A stretch of DNA of 64,000 nt from Pseudobacteriovorax sp. (GCA_013215145.1 JABSRP010000028.1:1-64000), one strand, 5' to 3'; shown: positions 10,618 to 20,144, counted from the first letter of the stretch. The notes: a model not told the origin generated them from the letters alone. Numbers and translations are program-made.

Positions 10618-11651
10618 TCACTGCTTTCCTTAAATTTACGCAGCTGTGGGCCAGAGCCCACGGTATCAGTGAGCGTGTCAGTAATAGTTTCATAGCTTTC
10701 GATGAGTTCAAGCACTCGTGATTGTTGGGCACTCTCGTAAATCAGATGAATATTGGGTCCAGCGTCGATGGTAAAATAGACCGATAAATTTTCTTCTTTA
10801 CGGCGCTGAATCAACCAAGCCAAAAACTCAGAAGCAGCTTGATTAATATAAAATACTGGCTGATTCGCACTCATGATGACACTATGCATCTCTAAGGCCT
10901 CTTGCTCAAGTATAGGGCCAAGGGTTTTGATAGACTGTTTCGCAATAGCGTCTTTGACTTGCTGAATCCGTTCGGGTAGGTAAGCTAGCCTTGGTGCAAA
11001 CAAAGGTGAGGACCAGGCTAGCCTATGAGCTTCTGTCGATCCGACAGCTTTTTCCTTCTGAGAGAACAGTACCACCGTATCATTTAATCGCCAATGCTCT
11101 TGGTCATACAATTGCACGACTTTTTGATGATCGGGATGATCACCTTTGATCCATTGAACGAATCCTCCCGTTAGGCTCCTACAGGCGCTGCCCGATCCCA
11201 TTCTCGCATAATCGATAAGTCTGTCATAGGAGATATCTTTGGTTCTAAAGTCGTCTATGGTAGAGCAATCAAACCATGTCGCGATACTCGCCAAAGTCAG
11301 AGCACCAAGCCCGCTTGCGCTGCTGGCAATACCACAGCCAGTGGGAAAACTGTTGCTACTCGATACTTCAAGTTTATCCTGACAATTCAACTCACGAGCT
11401 AAAAAATCCAAATGTGAGTAGATTTTAGCTCCAGGGCCAGAATCACGAGTCAAATAAGACCCGTTAAGAGTCACCGCATGATCGGGAGCCGTTGGCAAAA
11501 ATCGACAACGGGTCTTCGAATGCAAACTATCCAAAGTCATGGAAATGGAGTCATTTGCCGGCCACTGCAGTTCCTGCTGTTTTTTACCCCAGTATTTTAT
11601 AAAGGCAATATTACTAGGGACGATCGCCTCATATATCGCTGCAGATCTCAT
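10614..11651 (-). CDS. mvaD: Diphosphomevalonate decarboxylase
   Basis: A 345-residue GHMP-fold enzyme that converts 5-diphosphomevalonate to isopentenyl diphosphate with ATP and loss of CO2. Signatures: NIAFIKYWGK near residues 14-23, NDSISMTLD near 33-41, the phosphate-binding FPTGCGIASSASG near 105-117 and GSGSACRSLTGGFVQW near 152-167 with the conserved Ser and Arg. The C-terminal segment FTIDAGPN supplies the catalytic Asp region. Overlaps mvaK2 and mvk by four bases on either side. Confidence 0.94.
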   Translation of the reverse strand: MRSAAIYEAIVPSNIAFIKYWGKKQQELQWPANDSISMTLDSLHSKTRCRFLPTAPDHAVTLNGSYLTRDSGPGAKIYSHLDFLARELNCQDKLEVSSSNSFPTGCGIASSASGLGALTLASIATWFDCSTIDDFRTKDISYDRLIDYARMGSGSACRSLTGGFVQWIKGDHPDHQKVVQLYDQEHWRLNDTVVLFSQKEKAVGSTEAHRLAWSSPLFAPRLAYLPERIQQVKDAIAKQSIKTLGPILEQEALEMHSVIMSANQPVFYINQAASEFLAWLIQRRKEENLSVYFTIDAGPNIHLIYESAQQSRVLELIESYETITDTLTDTVGSGPQLRKFKESSE

Positions 11652-12634
11652 AAGGAATCTTTCTCACTGCTTGAAACAAAGCTTCTCAACCCTTCGGAGC
11701 TAAATGTCAAGTCTTCGCGTTTGTGCCAGCCTAGTTGGCTCATATGATCTATCACTTGTTCTGGTAAATCGCCCTCATGGAACGCTAACATAGCATCTTC
11801 TCCACCTGCGCCCGTAGGTTTAAGGATCCACGTTTGGCCAAACCCAGGAACCTGTTTGATCCCATGGAAAACTTTATGAGGAAACGAGGGGCTGTCTCCA
11901 AAAAACTCAAGGTGACTAAGGAGCGACGGGATGGCGAAAGTTATCGATGATGACTGTCCTTGAGCGTACAGTAGCAAGGCATCAATTGCCGACTCGGAGA
12001 GATGCTCAAGTCTTTCCCATCCAGACGTTTGATATAACCATTGTCTTGTACTTCCACCAATGATTCCTGTTGGCGCCCCCTCGCCTCCGGTAAAGATCGA
12101 TATGGCTTTGGCAAGTCGTGATTGAGGGATCTGCTCGATGAAAAAACCATCGTCTAAACAGCGGCAGCAAATCAGACCGCCATGACTTTGGGTGGCAATA
12201 TCGTATCCAGATGCGAATCCCTGGTGATGAAGCTGAAACTGCCTAGCAAGAGACATGATGCTTTCAAGATTAAGCTGCGCATCGATCAAATGATTCAAGC
12301 TGGCTAGAATAGACAGACATAGAGCCGATGAGCTTCCAATGCCATCCTCGATGGCGATGTCCGATTCGATAGTTAAGGATACGTTAGGAATATTTAAGCG
12401 ACCGCTGAGCCATTGGCAAAAGTCGTTGACGAAACTATCGCCCTCGTCAAAATTCTGACCGATAAAATCCTGTTTCCAGGCGTTACTTGCAATCAAATGA
12501 CGATTGTTTGGATTTTTCTCTAATGTGACAGACAGTGTTTTGCTGATCGTTGTAGCGAGGGCACGACCACCTTTGAGAACGCTGTACTCACCTAGAAGCA
12601 TAATTTTTGCGTCGGCTTTTGATTTGACTCGCAT
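11648..12634 (-). CDS. mvaK2: Phosphomevalonate kinase (GHMP family)
   Basis: A 328-residue GHMP kinase. Motif 1 reads KIMLLGEYSVLKGG near residues 9-22, the P-loop DGIGSSSALCLS near 92-103, and motif 3 PTGAGGEDAM near the C-terminus. The GEYxVL form of motif 1 and the place between HMG-CoA reductase and diphosphomevalonate decarboxylase point to phosphorylation of 5-phosphomevalonate. Starts nine bases after the mvaA stop and overlaps mvaD by four bases. Confidence 0.88.
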   Translation of the reverse strand: MRVKSKADAKIMLLGEYSVLKGGRALATTISKTLSVTLEKNPNNRHLIASNAWKQDFIGQNFDEGDSFVNDFCQWLSGRLNIPNVSLTIESDIAIEDGIGSSSALCLSILASLNHLIDAQLNLESIMSLARQFQLHHQGFASGYDIATQSHGGLICCRCLDDGFFIEQIPQSRLAKAISIFTGGEGAPTGIIGGSTRQWLYQTSGWERLEHLSESAIDALLLYAQGQSSSITFAIPSLLSHLEFFGDSPSFPHKVFHGIKQVPGFGQTWILKPTGAGGEDAMLAFHEGDLPEQVIDHMSQLGWHKREDLTFSSEGLRSFVSSSEKDSL

Positions 12635-12642
12635 GGTGCCAG

Positions 12643-13911
12643 TTAATCTCCCTTGCGCCGAGAAAGTTCAAGGTTCTTTTGGTGAAGGTCCATGTGCCCT
12701 TGCTGGATCCCCTCTGAGGCCAGAGCTCGAAGAGCAGAAAGATTTTGTGCTAGTCCAACGGCACAGACGATCTCTGCAAGCCCTTGGGCACTTGGCTGGC
12801 CTAGTATTTTTAATGCTGATTGTGCAGTAGGATGCAGCTTAGTAACACCACCAACGATGCCTAAGGCCATGGGGAGCTCGATGCTTCCTTCCAAATCGCC
12901 ATCGTCATTGCAGCGCCAAGTAGTCATTGGTTGATAGACGCCGTTGCGGCAGCAATAGGCATGGGCTCCGGCTTCCACCGCTCGCCAGTCGTTACCCGTA
13001 GCGATAACGACAGGATCGATACCATTCATGACCCCTTTGTTGTGGGTTGCTGCGCGATAGACGTCGTGAGCCGCAAATAAATAGGCTGCTTCGATCCTTT
13101 TAGCAACCTCAGCACCTGAGTACCGATCGTTATGAAAGGCTTCTTTTTTGATGAGGCACGACGCGCGGGCTAGTCGCTTATCTGTTAGGTTTGTGAGGAT
13201 GCGTAAACCTATATCTCCTGGAATAAGCTTTACCAGATCTAACGAGAGCTTCTCACAGATAGTGTTGACCATGTTTGCGCCCATGGCATCTCTGGTATCG
13301 ACATCCAAGTAGAATGTTAAAGAGTTAATGGCCGGAACGTACCGCCAAGATAGATTCTTGACCCCTCCACCGCGTCTGATCAACCGCTCTTGACCTTCAT
13401 TTGCTTTTTCGATCAACTCGTCTTTGTGTTTGGCCAAAACGGATTCAAAACCTTCGGGGTTTTCTGGGAATATCTGAATCTGTCCCGTGCTGATAGGAGC
13501 GGTAGAGCCCGTGCGAAATCCCCCGCCGGTGCGAGCTAGCTTCGCCCCATGACTAGCAGCGGCGATGACACTGCTTTCTTCCACAGCCATGGGGACCAAA
13601 AGTTCTTTGCCATTGATTAAAAAATTTGTCGCGATACCTAAGGGTAGGCTCATGGTGCCTACTGCGTTTTCTATGAAGACATCGGTCAGTTCGGGGGTCA
13701 GGGCTCCGAAGTGTTCAAGGGATTTTTGTTCAGCAGGTGTTAGATCGCAAAGGCTTGAGACGATTCGTCGCCGCTCTGTGATGGGAAGTTCGTAATAGCC
13801 TGGCAAGCGAGACGATTTTATGGTCTGTCTCTCGCCAAATCTTACCTGAAATTTCCGCGATGTTTCCGTTTCCACGACAAGAACCTCTTTCGGGTGATGG
13901 GTGCGACTCAA
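12643..13911 (-). CDS. mvaA: Hydroxymethylglutaryl-CoA reductase, class II
   Basis: A 422-residue soluble HMG-CoA reductase. Class II features: RLPGYYEL near the N-terminus, ENAVGTMSLPLGIATNF with the catalytic Glu near residue 82, DTRDAMGANMVNT near 200-212, GIDPVVIATGNDW, and the C-terminal EGIQQGHM with the catalytic His. No membrane anchor, unlike the class I archaeal/eukaryotic type. In this operon it should run in the reductive direction, making mevalonate. It lies 150 bases after fni and heads the tight mvaA-mvaK2-mvaD-mvk group. Confidence 0.95.
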   Translation of the reverse strand: MSRTHHPKEVLVVETETSRKFQVRFGERQTIKSSRLPGYYELPITERRRIVSSLCDLTPAEQKSLEHFGALTPELTDVFIENAVGTMSLPLGIATNFLINGKELLVPMAVEESSVIAAASHGAKLARTGGGFRTGSTAPISTGQIQIFPENPEGFESVLAKHKDELIEKANEGQERLIRRGGGVKNLSWRYVPAINSLTFYLDVDTRDAMGANMVNTICEKLSLDLVKLIPGDIGLRILTNLTDKRLARASCLIKKEAFHNDRYSGAEVAKRIEAAYLFAAHDVYRAATHNKGVMNGIDPVVIATGNDWRAVEAGAHAYCCRNGVYQPMTTWRCNDDGDLEGSIELPMALGIVGGVTKLHPTAQSALKILGQPSAQGLAEIVCAVGLAQNLSALRALASEGIQQGHMDLHQKNLELSRRKGD

Positions 13912-14061
13912 GTTTTATCATTTCAAACACTTGCAAGGGCTAAAACAAAGTTTCGCTCAACTAACATGCCTGAGTTTCTACAATTGTTCAAGCTATCTTA
14001 AACTCTACTTCCTTATCGAACTGTCTGCAAATTATGCATAGCACATAAATGTTGCTTTTCA

Positions 14062-15396
14062 CTAATATGAACCCTTTGCGGTGACAATTTGTTCAAAGTG
14101 ACGTTGCATAGGATGCCCCAGACAGATCTTTTGTTTAAGCTCGCTTAAACTTCGGCATCCGCTGCCGATCATGGCAATTTTCAGGCCTCGGACATAAACT
14201 TCCATTTGATTGTGAAGCTCCTGCTCACTCAATAGGGCAGCTCGCAAGAAAGGCAGGCCGATTCCCGCAAAGTTCGCCCCGAGTGCGACGGCTTTCGCCA
14301 CGGTTAACCCGTCTCGAATACCACCAGTAGCGATAAGTGATGCTTGGGGGAGTTCGTGCCTTGCCGCACAAACGGCAAAGGCTGTAGGAATCCCCCAATC
14401 CCGGAAACTGTTGGCCAGAGATTTCGTTTGCGGCGACGAAGACCTTAAGCCTTCGATATAACCCCAAGACGTACCCCCTCGTCCACCGACGTCAATGACA
14501 GAAACACCAACTTCAAACAAACGACGGGCAGTATTTGCAGAAATTCCAGATCCAACCTCTTTAACGATGACAGGAACACTGAGCTCCTCACACAATTTTG
14601 CCAATCGGTCTAAGGCACCCAAAAAGGAGCGATCCCCCTCCACTTGAATGGCTTCTTGGATGACATTCAAGTGAATGGCCAAAGCATCAGCCTCAATCAT
14701 GTCGACTGCTCTTTGGCATAAGTCTAAATAGTTAGCTGCTCTGAGTTGTGCAAACCCCAGATTACCCATAAGGAATATTCCGGGGTGCTGACGCTTGACG
14801 TGGAATATATTGGCATAGTCAGGATTGTCGAGGGCTATGCGTTGCGAGCCGACTCCCATAGGAATGTTGTACTCTGCCGCCAACGCCGCTAGGCGGCTAT
14901 TGATCAAAGTCCCCTTGTCGACCCCTCCTGTCATGCCAGTAATGAGAATCGGAAAATCAAATCGTCGTCCAAGTAGGCTGCTTGCCGTATCCAGCTGATT
15001 AATGTCGAGCTCAGGTAAAGCTTCCGGTGTAAACTGAATATCCTGAAATCCCGTATACTTATCTGACGATTCAACATCGTCATGCTGACAAATTTCGATA
15101 TGCTGATTTTTTCGAATTTGGCCAAGGAGGTCATGCAGAATTGGCAGATGGTCGTCATCGACGATAAACTCTGGTATTCCTCCATCAATGAGCCGTACTG
15201 AGCCGTGAAATAAAAAATCCCTTTCAGGCCCCAACATGACTTTTATGTAGTTGGCTTGAATGTTAGGTTGATCGGGCTGAAAGGCTTTAAGGGCCAGACT
15301 TGTTGGGCTAATCGAACTAATAAATCCGGATAAGCCGGATGGGCCAACCCATGGGATTGGACTATTTAAGCTGACATGATCGTCTTTTTGATTCAT
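14062..15396 (-). CDS. fni: Type 2 isopentenyl-diphosphate isomerase with an N-terminal extension
   Basis: A 444-residue protein. From about residue 95 it follows the FMN-dependent type 2 IPP isomerase pattern: RKNQHIEI, ALPELDINQLD, PILITGMTGG, HLNVIQE, PVIVKEVGSGIS, VGGRGGTSW and ATGGIRDGL. It interconverts IPP and DMAPP. The first about 94 residues are not part of the usual enzyme, which normally starts a few residues before the RK..H motif. The ATG at 15396 has TTAGGG upstream; the open frame reaches 15543 but would then meet the divergent thioesterase start. Confidence 0.9.
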   Translation of the reverse strand: MNQKDDHVSLNSPIPWVGPSGLSGFISSISPTSLALKAFQPDQPNIQANYIKVMLGPERDFLFHGSVRLIDGGIPEFIVDDDHLPILHDLLGQIRKNQHIEICQHDDVESSDKYTGFQDIQFTPEALPELDINQLDTASSLLGRRFDFPILITGMTGGVDKGTLINSRLAALAAEYNIPMGVGSQRIALDNPDYANIFHVKRQHPGIFLMGNLGFAQLRAANYLDLCQRAVDMIEADALAIHLNVIQEAIQVEGDRSFLGALDRLAKLCEELSVPVIVKEVGSGISANTARRLFEVGVSVIDVGGRGGTSWGYIEGLRSSSPQTKSLANSFRDWGIPTAFAVCAARHELPQASLIATGGIRDGLTVAKAVALGANFAGIGLPFLRAALLSEQELHNQMEVYVRGLKIAMIGSGCRSLSELKQKICLGHPMQRHFEQIVTAKGSY

Positions 15397-15542
15397 GGAA
15401 GACCCTAACTGGTTTATCATGGCAGGAAGGTCTATCACAGGAATGATTAAGAGTAAACGGGATTTAAGGCTTAAGCTACCGATTCTAATAGCAGTTGGCG
15501 TGTGAATGCCTTGAAAAAAGAAACGGCTTGTAAGGACGTGCA

Positions 15543-15956
15543 ATGAAGGAATTTACTTGGCCAACTGAAGTCCGATTTCGTGATTGCGATGGCCTCGGTC
15601 ATGTGAATAACGCTGTGTATCACAGTTATATAGAGTCAGCCAGGACCCATTGGTTGGATGATGTTTTGCAGCTTGGGGTGTTCACTGAAGGTCGCTCGAT
15701 ACCTATTATCCTTGCCCATACTAGTATTGATTATATTCAGCAAATTAAGCTTTCCGACAAGGTAGAGATCGTTTGCTGGCTAAGTTCAATTGGAAACAAA
15801 AGTTTTCGCCAGGTCTATGAGATCCGCACCAAACTTGGGGTAGCTGCAAAGGCAGAAGCAGTGATTGTCTGGTTTGACTTTGACAAGCAAAAAAGCTGCT
15901 CCATCCCAGAAACTGCTAAGGACTCCATGTTACCCTATCTAAGATCAACAAACTAA
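15543..15956 (+). CDS. Acyl-CoA thioesterase (4HBT hot-dog family)
   Basis: A 137-residue single hot-dog-fold protein. The signature VRFRDCDGLGHVNNAVYHSYIESAR near residues 10-34 is typical of 4-hydroxybenzoyl-CoA/YbgC-type thioesterases, with the catalytic Asp in the RxxDxDxxGHVNN motif. It hydrolyses an acyl-CoA thioester; the substrate cannot be read from sequence. Diverges from fni with about 150 bases between. The next gene follows after ten bases. Confidence 0.88.
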   Translation: MKEFTWPTEVRFRDCDGLGHVNNAVYHSYIESARTHWLDDVLQLGVFTEGRSIPIILAHTSIDYIQQIKLSDKVEIVCWLSSIGNKSFRQVYEIRTKLGVAAKAEAVIVWFDFDKQKSCSIPETAKDSMLPYLRSTN

Positions 15957-15966
15957 GGAGGAATCT

Positions 15967-16290
15967 ATGAAGTCAATAATATACGCGATGATTTTCTTTT
16001 GGGTGATTTGCCTTCCGATTTACGCAGACAACAAAAAAGTCGAAATTATCGACGAAAAACTACAGACAGAAACCAAACGTTTTTGTTCAAAAGTGAGCGA
16101 AAGAGCCGCTGGTAGCGACTGTAAAAAGTGGTTAGAAACACAGAAGAAGATTCTGGGTGATCGTTTGCTGACGGCACACTGTGGGAGTGGTGAGACGAGT
16201 ACTTCGGCTTCTGGAGCTTGTTTTTATAGGGCGATGGGTGAGTTGAAGTACGTTCTGAAAACGAAGCGCATTGAAACGATCGAGAAATGA
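15967..16290 (+). CDS. Small secreted protein of unknown function
   Basis: A 107-residue protein with a Sec signal peptide ending near PIYA-DN (about residue 20), then a Lys- and Cys-containing mature part (four Cys). AAGGAGG precedes the start. It overlaps the following epimerase-like gene by four bases and is probably in one operon with the thioesterase. No family recognised. Confidence 0.6.
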   Translation: MKSIIYAMIFFWVICLPIYADNKKVEIIDEKLQTETKRFCSKVSERAAGSDCKKWLETQKKILGDRLLTAHCGSGETSTSASGACFYRAMGELKYVLKTKRIETIEK

Positions 16291-17120
16291 GTAAAAAAGA
16301 TATTCTCGTAGTAGGGCCCGGATATGTTGGGGGTCCGTTAGCCACTCTTCTCACACAAAACTATCTCGTGTCCTGTCTTAATCGATCGGGTGGGGCAGAT
16401 AAAAATATCAAGTGGATCTCGTACGATTTTTTAGGTCGAGATGATTTAGTCCTCCCTGAGTTTCACCGAATATTCTTTCTTCCTGCAGCTAAGAGTCGGG
16501 AGACCCATATTTACCGTGACGTTTATTTGAATGGCCTAAAAAAGGTGTTGGGATCGCAAGCTTCACCAGATTCTAAATGTATATTCGTTTCAAGTACCTC
16601 TGTGTATGGTGAAAATGCGGGGACCTGGGTTAAAGAGGAGGACGCTCAATTATCCGACCCTAGACTAGGTGAGCGACAGAGGATTTTATTAGAAGCGGAA
16701 GCCTTTGCCCTAAAACACAACAGTATGGTCGTACGATTCGGTGGTATTTATGGGCCTGGACGAACTAGTATGATCAAGCGACTGACTCAGACTCCTATGG
16801 AATCCGTCCAGCCTTCTTATACTAACAGAATCCATAAAGACGACTGCGTACGACTTCTGGCCTTTCTCAATGAAAAAGGCAGTTGGGGAGAGGCCTACAA
16901 CGGAGTCGACGATGACCCAGCATGTAAGACTCTAATTGCAGCTTGGGTCCATAAAACTCTGGGAATATCGGCTCAAGATCTACCCAGGTCAAGTTTTAAG
17001 CCTTCCGATAATCTCAATAAAAGAATCTCAAACCAACGAATCAAAAACCTCGGTTTTCGCTTTACCTATCCCAGTTTTCGCGAAGGTTATTCAAATCTAA
17101 TCAATAGCTCAGAAATTTAA
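16287..17120 (+). CDS. NAD(P)-dependent epimerase/dehydratase-like protein
   Basis: A 277-residue extended-SDR-like protein. The Rossmann glycine motif VVGPGYVGGPLATLL lies at residues 8-22. FVSSTSVYGENAG holds the catalytic Ser-Thr and Tyr region, although the classical YxxxK is weak. VVRFGGIYGPGR near 150 is the usual third landmark. It resembles YeeZ-type proteins whose substrates are unknown. Start overlaps the upstream stop (ATGA), suggesting coupling. Confidence 0.8.
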   Translation: MSKKDILVVGPGYVGGPLATLLTQNYLVSCLNRSGGADKNIKWISYDFLGRDDLVLPEFHRIFFLPAAKSRETHIYRDVYLNGLKKVLGSQASPDSKCIFVSSTSVYGENAGTWVKEEDAQLSDPRLGERQRILLEAEAFALKHNSMVVRFGGIYGPGRTSMIKRLTQTPMESVQPSYTNRIHKDDCVRLLAFLNEKGSWGEAYNGVDDDPACKTLIAAWVHKTLGISAQDLPRSSFKPSDNLNKRISNQRIKNLGFRFTYPSFREGYSNLINSSEI

Positions 17121-17121
17121 A

Positions 17122-17247
17122 TCAATTGATTGCCATTCAGGAGCATGAAACAATAGGATTATTCATCCCAATGGAGTTTCTGCCGCTTTCAATGAGTTTT
17201 TGAGTTCTGTTGTTTGCAATCAATTCATTGGATTGACAATCAATTGA
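17122..17247. repeat. Small element bounded by imperfect inverted repeats
   Basis: TCAATTGATTGCCA (17122-17135) recurs in inverted form at 17234-17247 with one mismatch; a third related copy, TTGCAATCAATTCA, lies at 17214-17227. The 126-base segment lies wholly between two convergent genes. It could be a small non-autonomous element (MITE-like) or a clustered binding site. I see no clear target duplication. Confidence 0.35.
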
Positions 17248-17268
17248 CCTCACCGTTCCTGAGGCAGG

Positions 17269-17290
17269 CCCGACTCAAAAGCGAGTCGGG
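17269..17290. terminator. Bidirectional terminator between convergent genes
   Basis: Perfect 8-bp GC-rich stem CCCGACTC / GAGTCGGG with a 6-base loop, followed on the plus strand after a few bases by a T run. It lies between the convergent epimerase-like and phosphatase genes. Confidence 0.7.
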
Positions 17291-17294
17291 TCGG

Positions 17295-18836
17295 CTATTT
17301 TTGATAACTGAAGCTTTCGATGACAGACACTTTATTTCCCACCAGGCCGAAGACAGCCAAGGTAATCTGATTATCGTTGACTGCAACTTCAACATATCCC
17401 GGAAATGACGATACTTTATTGCCGTCACTAATTTTTTTAGGATATTCAAGGAGCTCAAACAAATCAGAATCGACTCGACGTTTGCTAACGAGTCGCGATT
17501 CGGGAAAGGCACCGATAGGTGGAATTATCATGACTCCGGTGGAATCTTGGTCTGCATAACTTCCTTTTTTATCCACCCGAAACGGTGCAAAGCGGGCCGG
17601 AGAAAAACGCTGATAGAGGTGCTCATGACCGCTAAAAATCCAATCTACCTTGGGCGAGATAAGTTCCGTCATCTCTCGATAACGATACATGGTGCCCCAG
17701 TGCCGTCTCCCAAGATTCAAAGGGCTGATATGCCAGTAGCCAAAGGACCAGGTTTCGTTGTTTGTCTTCTTTTTCCAGTCAGATGCGAATCGATACTGCC
17801 GTCCTCCCTTGCGAAAGGATTGCCTAAGTTCGCTGTTGAGGCCTAAAAAACGAGCTGTGCCAAAATTAAAGGAATACCAAGGTGCTCCGGATTCCTGGAT
17901 GGGAAAGTATGTTGTCATGGAATTGGAGTTTGGGTGACTGCTATTTGTTGGGGTATCGTGGTTACCGACCGTTGGCATAAAGGGAACGCTGGCTAGGATC
18001 AGTCGAAAATTATCAAAAAATGTCCACCATGACCCCGGTAAATCATTCCATGCTAAATCTCCTGGTGAAACGATGAGATCGATAGCGTCCAGGTTATTTT
18101 TAAGGGAAGACAGTAAAGGTTGGACAAAAGTATCTTCTCCTGAGCTTTGGGCGTCCCCTAAGACAACGAAACGAAACTTTGATTTTTGTGGCCCAATAGT
18201 TTTCGTATGGAATCGAAACCTCTCAGATCTTTGCTTGCCTGACGAAACGTAGTATTCATAGGTGCTATTAGCCTTAAGGTCTTGAAGAAGAAATCTTGGA
18301 TGAAGTTTAGACTTTTGTACTATTATGGTCCATTCGCTGTCGCCCACCTTACGATAGTGTAGATTTGAATCCCTAGCTGTCGCATTGGAAAAAGAGATCC
18401 GCCTAGCTAGGGTTGATTCAGTTAAATCTCCAAGAGTCAGAATAGGGCCGATATAGGGAAAGGTAAAAGGATATCCGTAGTCCTTGCCGAGGTTATTATC
18501 CCAATCACCAAGACGGCATGTGGATCGACAAAACACATAGTGTATCGCCCTCGCATCGTCAGGTACATCGAGCTCAATATCCCATCCACTGCTATTTGCC
18601 CGCATGACTTTCTTTGCAGCAAAGGCGAGGTTTCCAGAATCCTCGGAAGGTGTGGACCCAATAAATTTAAGGTTCCAGCCATTAAAGCCGTAGTAAATAT
18701 ATGTGTCTTCTCCAGACCAGTCACTATTGATGTAATTGATAAGGATCCGTTTTGGATTTGTTTCTGACATTGTGGTTTTCGTCATGCCAAATGAGTAGGA
18801 GGCAATAAAACAAATAAATAGAAGATACCTAGTCAT
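17295..18836 (-). CDS. Exported purple-acid-phosphatase-like metallophosphoesterase
   Basis: A 513-residue protein with a Sec signal peptide (RYLLFICFIASYSFG). A beta-rich N-terminal part ends in a fibronectin-like domain (about 150-210). The calcineurin-like metal-site motifs follow: VVLGDAQ, SPGDLAWND, VGNHD and SGHEHLYQR. This order is that of purple acid phosphatases, which hydrolyse phosphate monoesters outside the cytoplasm. Start 18836 (ATG, AAGG upstream) is preferred over an in-frame TTG two codons earlier. Confidence 0.85.
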   Translation of the reverse strand: MTRYLLFICFIASYSFGMTKTTMSETNPKRILINYINSDWSGEDTYIYYGFNGWNLKFIGSTPSEDSGNLAFAAKKVMRANSSGWDIELDVPDDARAIHYVFCRSTCRLGDWDNNLGKDYGYPFTFPYIGPILTLGDLTESTLARRISFSNATARDSNLHYRKVGDSEWTIIVQKSKLHPRFLLQDLKANSTYEYYVSSGKQRSERFRFHTKTIGPQKSKFRFVVLGDAQSSGEDTFVQPLLSSLKNNLDAIDLIVSPGDLAWNDLPGSWWTFFDNFRLILASVPFMPTVGNHDTPTNSSHPNSNSMTTYFPIQESGAPWYSFNFGTARFLGLNSELRQSFRKGGRQYRFASDWKKKTNNETWSFGYWHISPLNLGRRHWGTMYRYREMTELISPKVDWIFSGHEHLYQRFSPARFAPFRVDKKGSYADQDSTGVMIIPPIGAFPESRLVSKRRVDSDLFELLEYPKKISDGNKVSSFPGYVEVAVNDNQITLAVFGLVGNKVSVIESFSYQK

Positions 18837-18977
18837 AGACAAACCTTTTTGATGGAAAAATTTTCCAGATTGTAGGGCTAGATCCCTGATAATGGCAAGT
18901 AGGATGATCTTTGGTTCTAAGTTTGGGACATTTTTGTAGGATTGCTATGAGCTGAGGCTGACCACTATTGATTAGGT

Positions 18978-20144
18978 TTAGGCGATTTTAGAGGAGCGTA
19001 AGATGTAAGCCTCAAAATAGCTTTCCCAACAGCATTTTATGGTTGAGGCTAGCGCATTAGGATTAAATGGTTTTTGAATGACAGAAATAGCACCCATCTT
19101 GAGTAGGTTTTTGTGAACGAGTTGATCCGATTTTCCTGTTAGAAAAATGATCGGAATTCCTTTGGTAGCTGCTAATGAACCTAATTTTCTGAAAACCACT
19201 GGGCCATCAAAATCTGGAAGCATATAGTCTAGAATTATTAGGTCAGGAGGGCTCTTGAGGGCCAAATCGATACCCTCTTGCCCTGTCATCGCCTTATCAA
19301 AACTCTTTAGATCGAGGCTTCTTAGAGCATTTTTGACCAAAACTTGAATCAGACGATCATCATCGATGCATAGTATGCGTTTTAGCTCGGGTATTTCATT
19401 TAGGTTTTCTTTGGGTTTTCCCTGGCTTTGCCTTGAACTCGCAGGTAGTGCTCTCTTTTGCAGCAGCACTTCTAGAGATCCTTTTACCTCATTCATCAAA
19501 CCTGGCCCATGCCTTAAGATAAAGTCGGGATAACCTATAAAGTCCGAAGTCTTTTTCTGTTGTTCATCTAATATCAGCATGATTTTCAAGTAGGGATTGC
19601 TAATGTCGGAGGTCGTGATGAGTTTGACCAAATCTCTGCCGTCAATATCGCTGGGAGTTGACTCGCAAATGAATACGTCAATATCCCCGTGAATGAGTTT
19701 ACCAAGGGCTTCATATCCGCTGGAAGAGTTGTGTATATGGATCCGTCTTGTTTCATCGGACAATAGGCTTGGTATTCTATTGACCTGCCCCCGTAAGGAA
19801 CCCAAGACCAGAATATTAAGAGTCTCAGAATCGTGGTCCTGTGAGGTCTTTTCGTTTTCCATAGACACGATGTAATCGTGCCAATCCCTGGCGATCGTAT
19901 ATAGCTGAGACGAGGAAAGAGGCAAAGTTCTTTGACTCTGAAGAAACTCCAAATAATGCTCAATTTGATTCAGTTGGGCGGGAAGAGCGTTGAGATGGAT
20001 GAGTTTCTTTATCAAAGCCACGGAGGTCTCAATGCACTGGAGATCCTGATACAAGCCTGCCCACTCGAGGTGCAAACATACCTGATGGGCATACTTTACC
20101 ATACTCAGTCTGTCGAAAGTCGAAGTCGAGATACGGGCCCCCAT
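18978..20144 (-). CDS. Response regulator with two receiver domains
   Basis: A 388-residue protein. Residues about 1-100 are helical. A degenerate receiver-like domain follows (about 108-225) that keeps the hydrophobic strands and FICES at the phospho-acceptor position, not Asp. A canonical receiver follows (about 258-375) with acidic LCIDDD, phospho-acceptor Asp in IILDYMLPD, the Thr in IFLTGKSD and Lys in VIQKPFNP. No DNA-binding or enzymatic output domain, so it probably signals by protein interaction. Confidence 0.85.
   Translation of the reverse strand: MGARISTSTFDRLSMVKYAHQVCLHLEWAGLYQDLQCIETSVALIKKLIHLNALPAQLNQIEHYLEFLQSQRTLPLSSSQLYTIARDWHDYIVSMENEKTSQDHDSETLNILVLGSLRGQVNRIPSLLSDETRRIHIHNSSSGYEALGKLIHGDIDVFICESTPSDIDGRDLVKLITTSDISNPYLKIMLILDEQQKKTSDFIGYPDFILRHGPGLMNEVKGSLEVLLQKRALPASSRQSQGKPKENLNEIPELKRILCIDDDRLIQVLVKNALRSLDLKSFDKAMTGQEGIDLALKSPPDLIILDYMLPDFDGPVVFRKLGSLAATKGIPIIFLTGKSDQLVHKNLLKMGAISVIQKPFNPNALASTIKCCWESYFEAYILRSSKIA

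Noticed and set aside
17214..17408. 64-codon plus-strand frame at the end of the phosphatase gene
   Set aside because: It runs antisense through the terminator and the phosphatase coding end, with no independent support.
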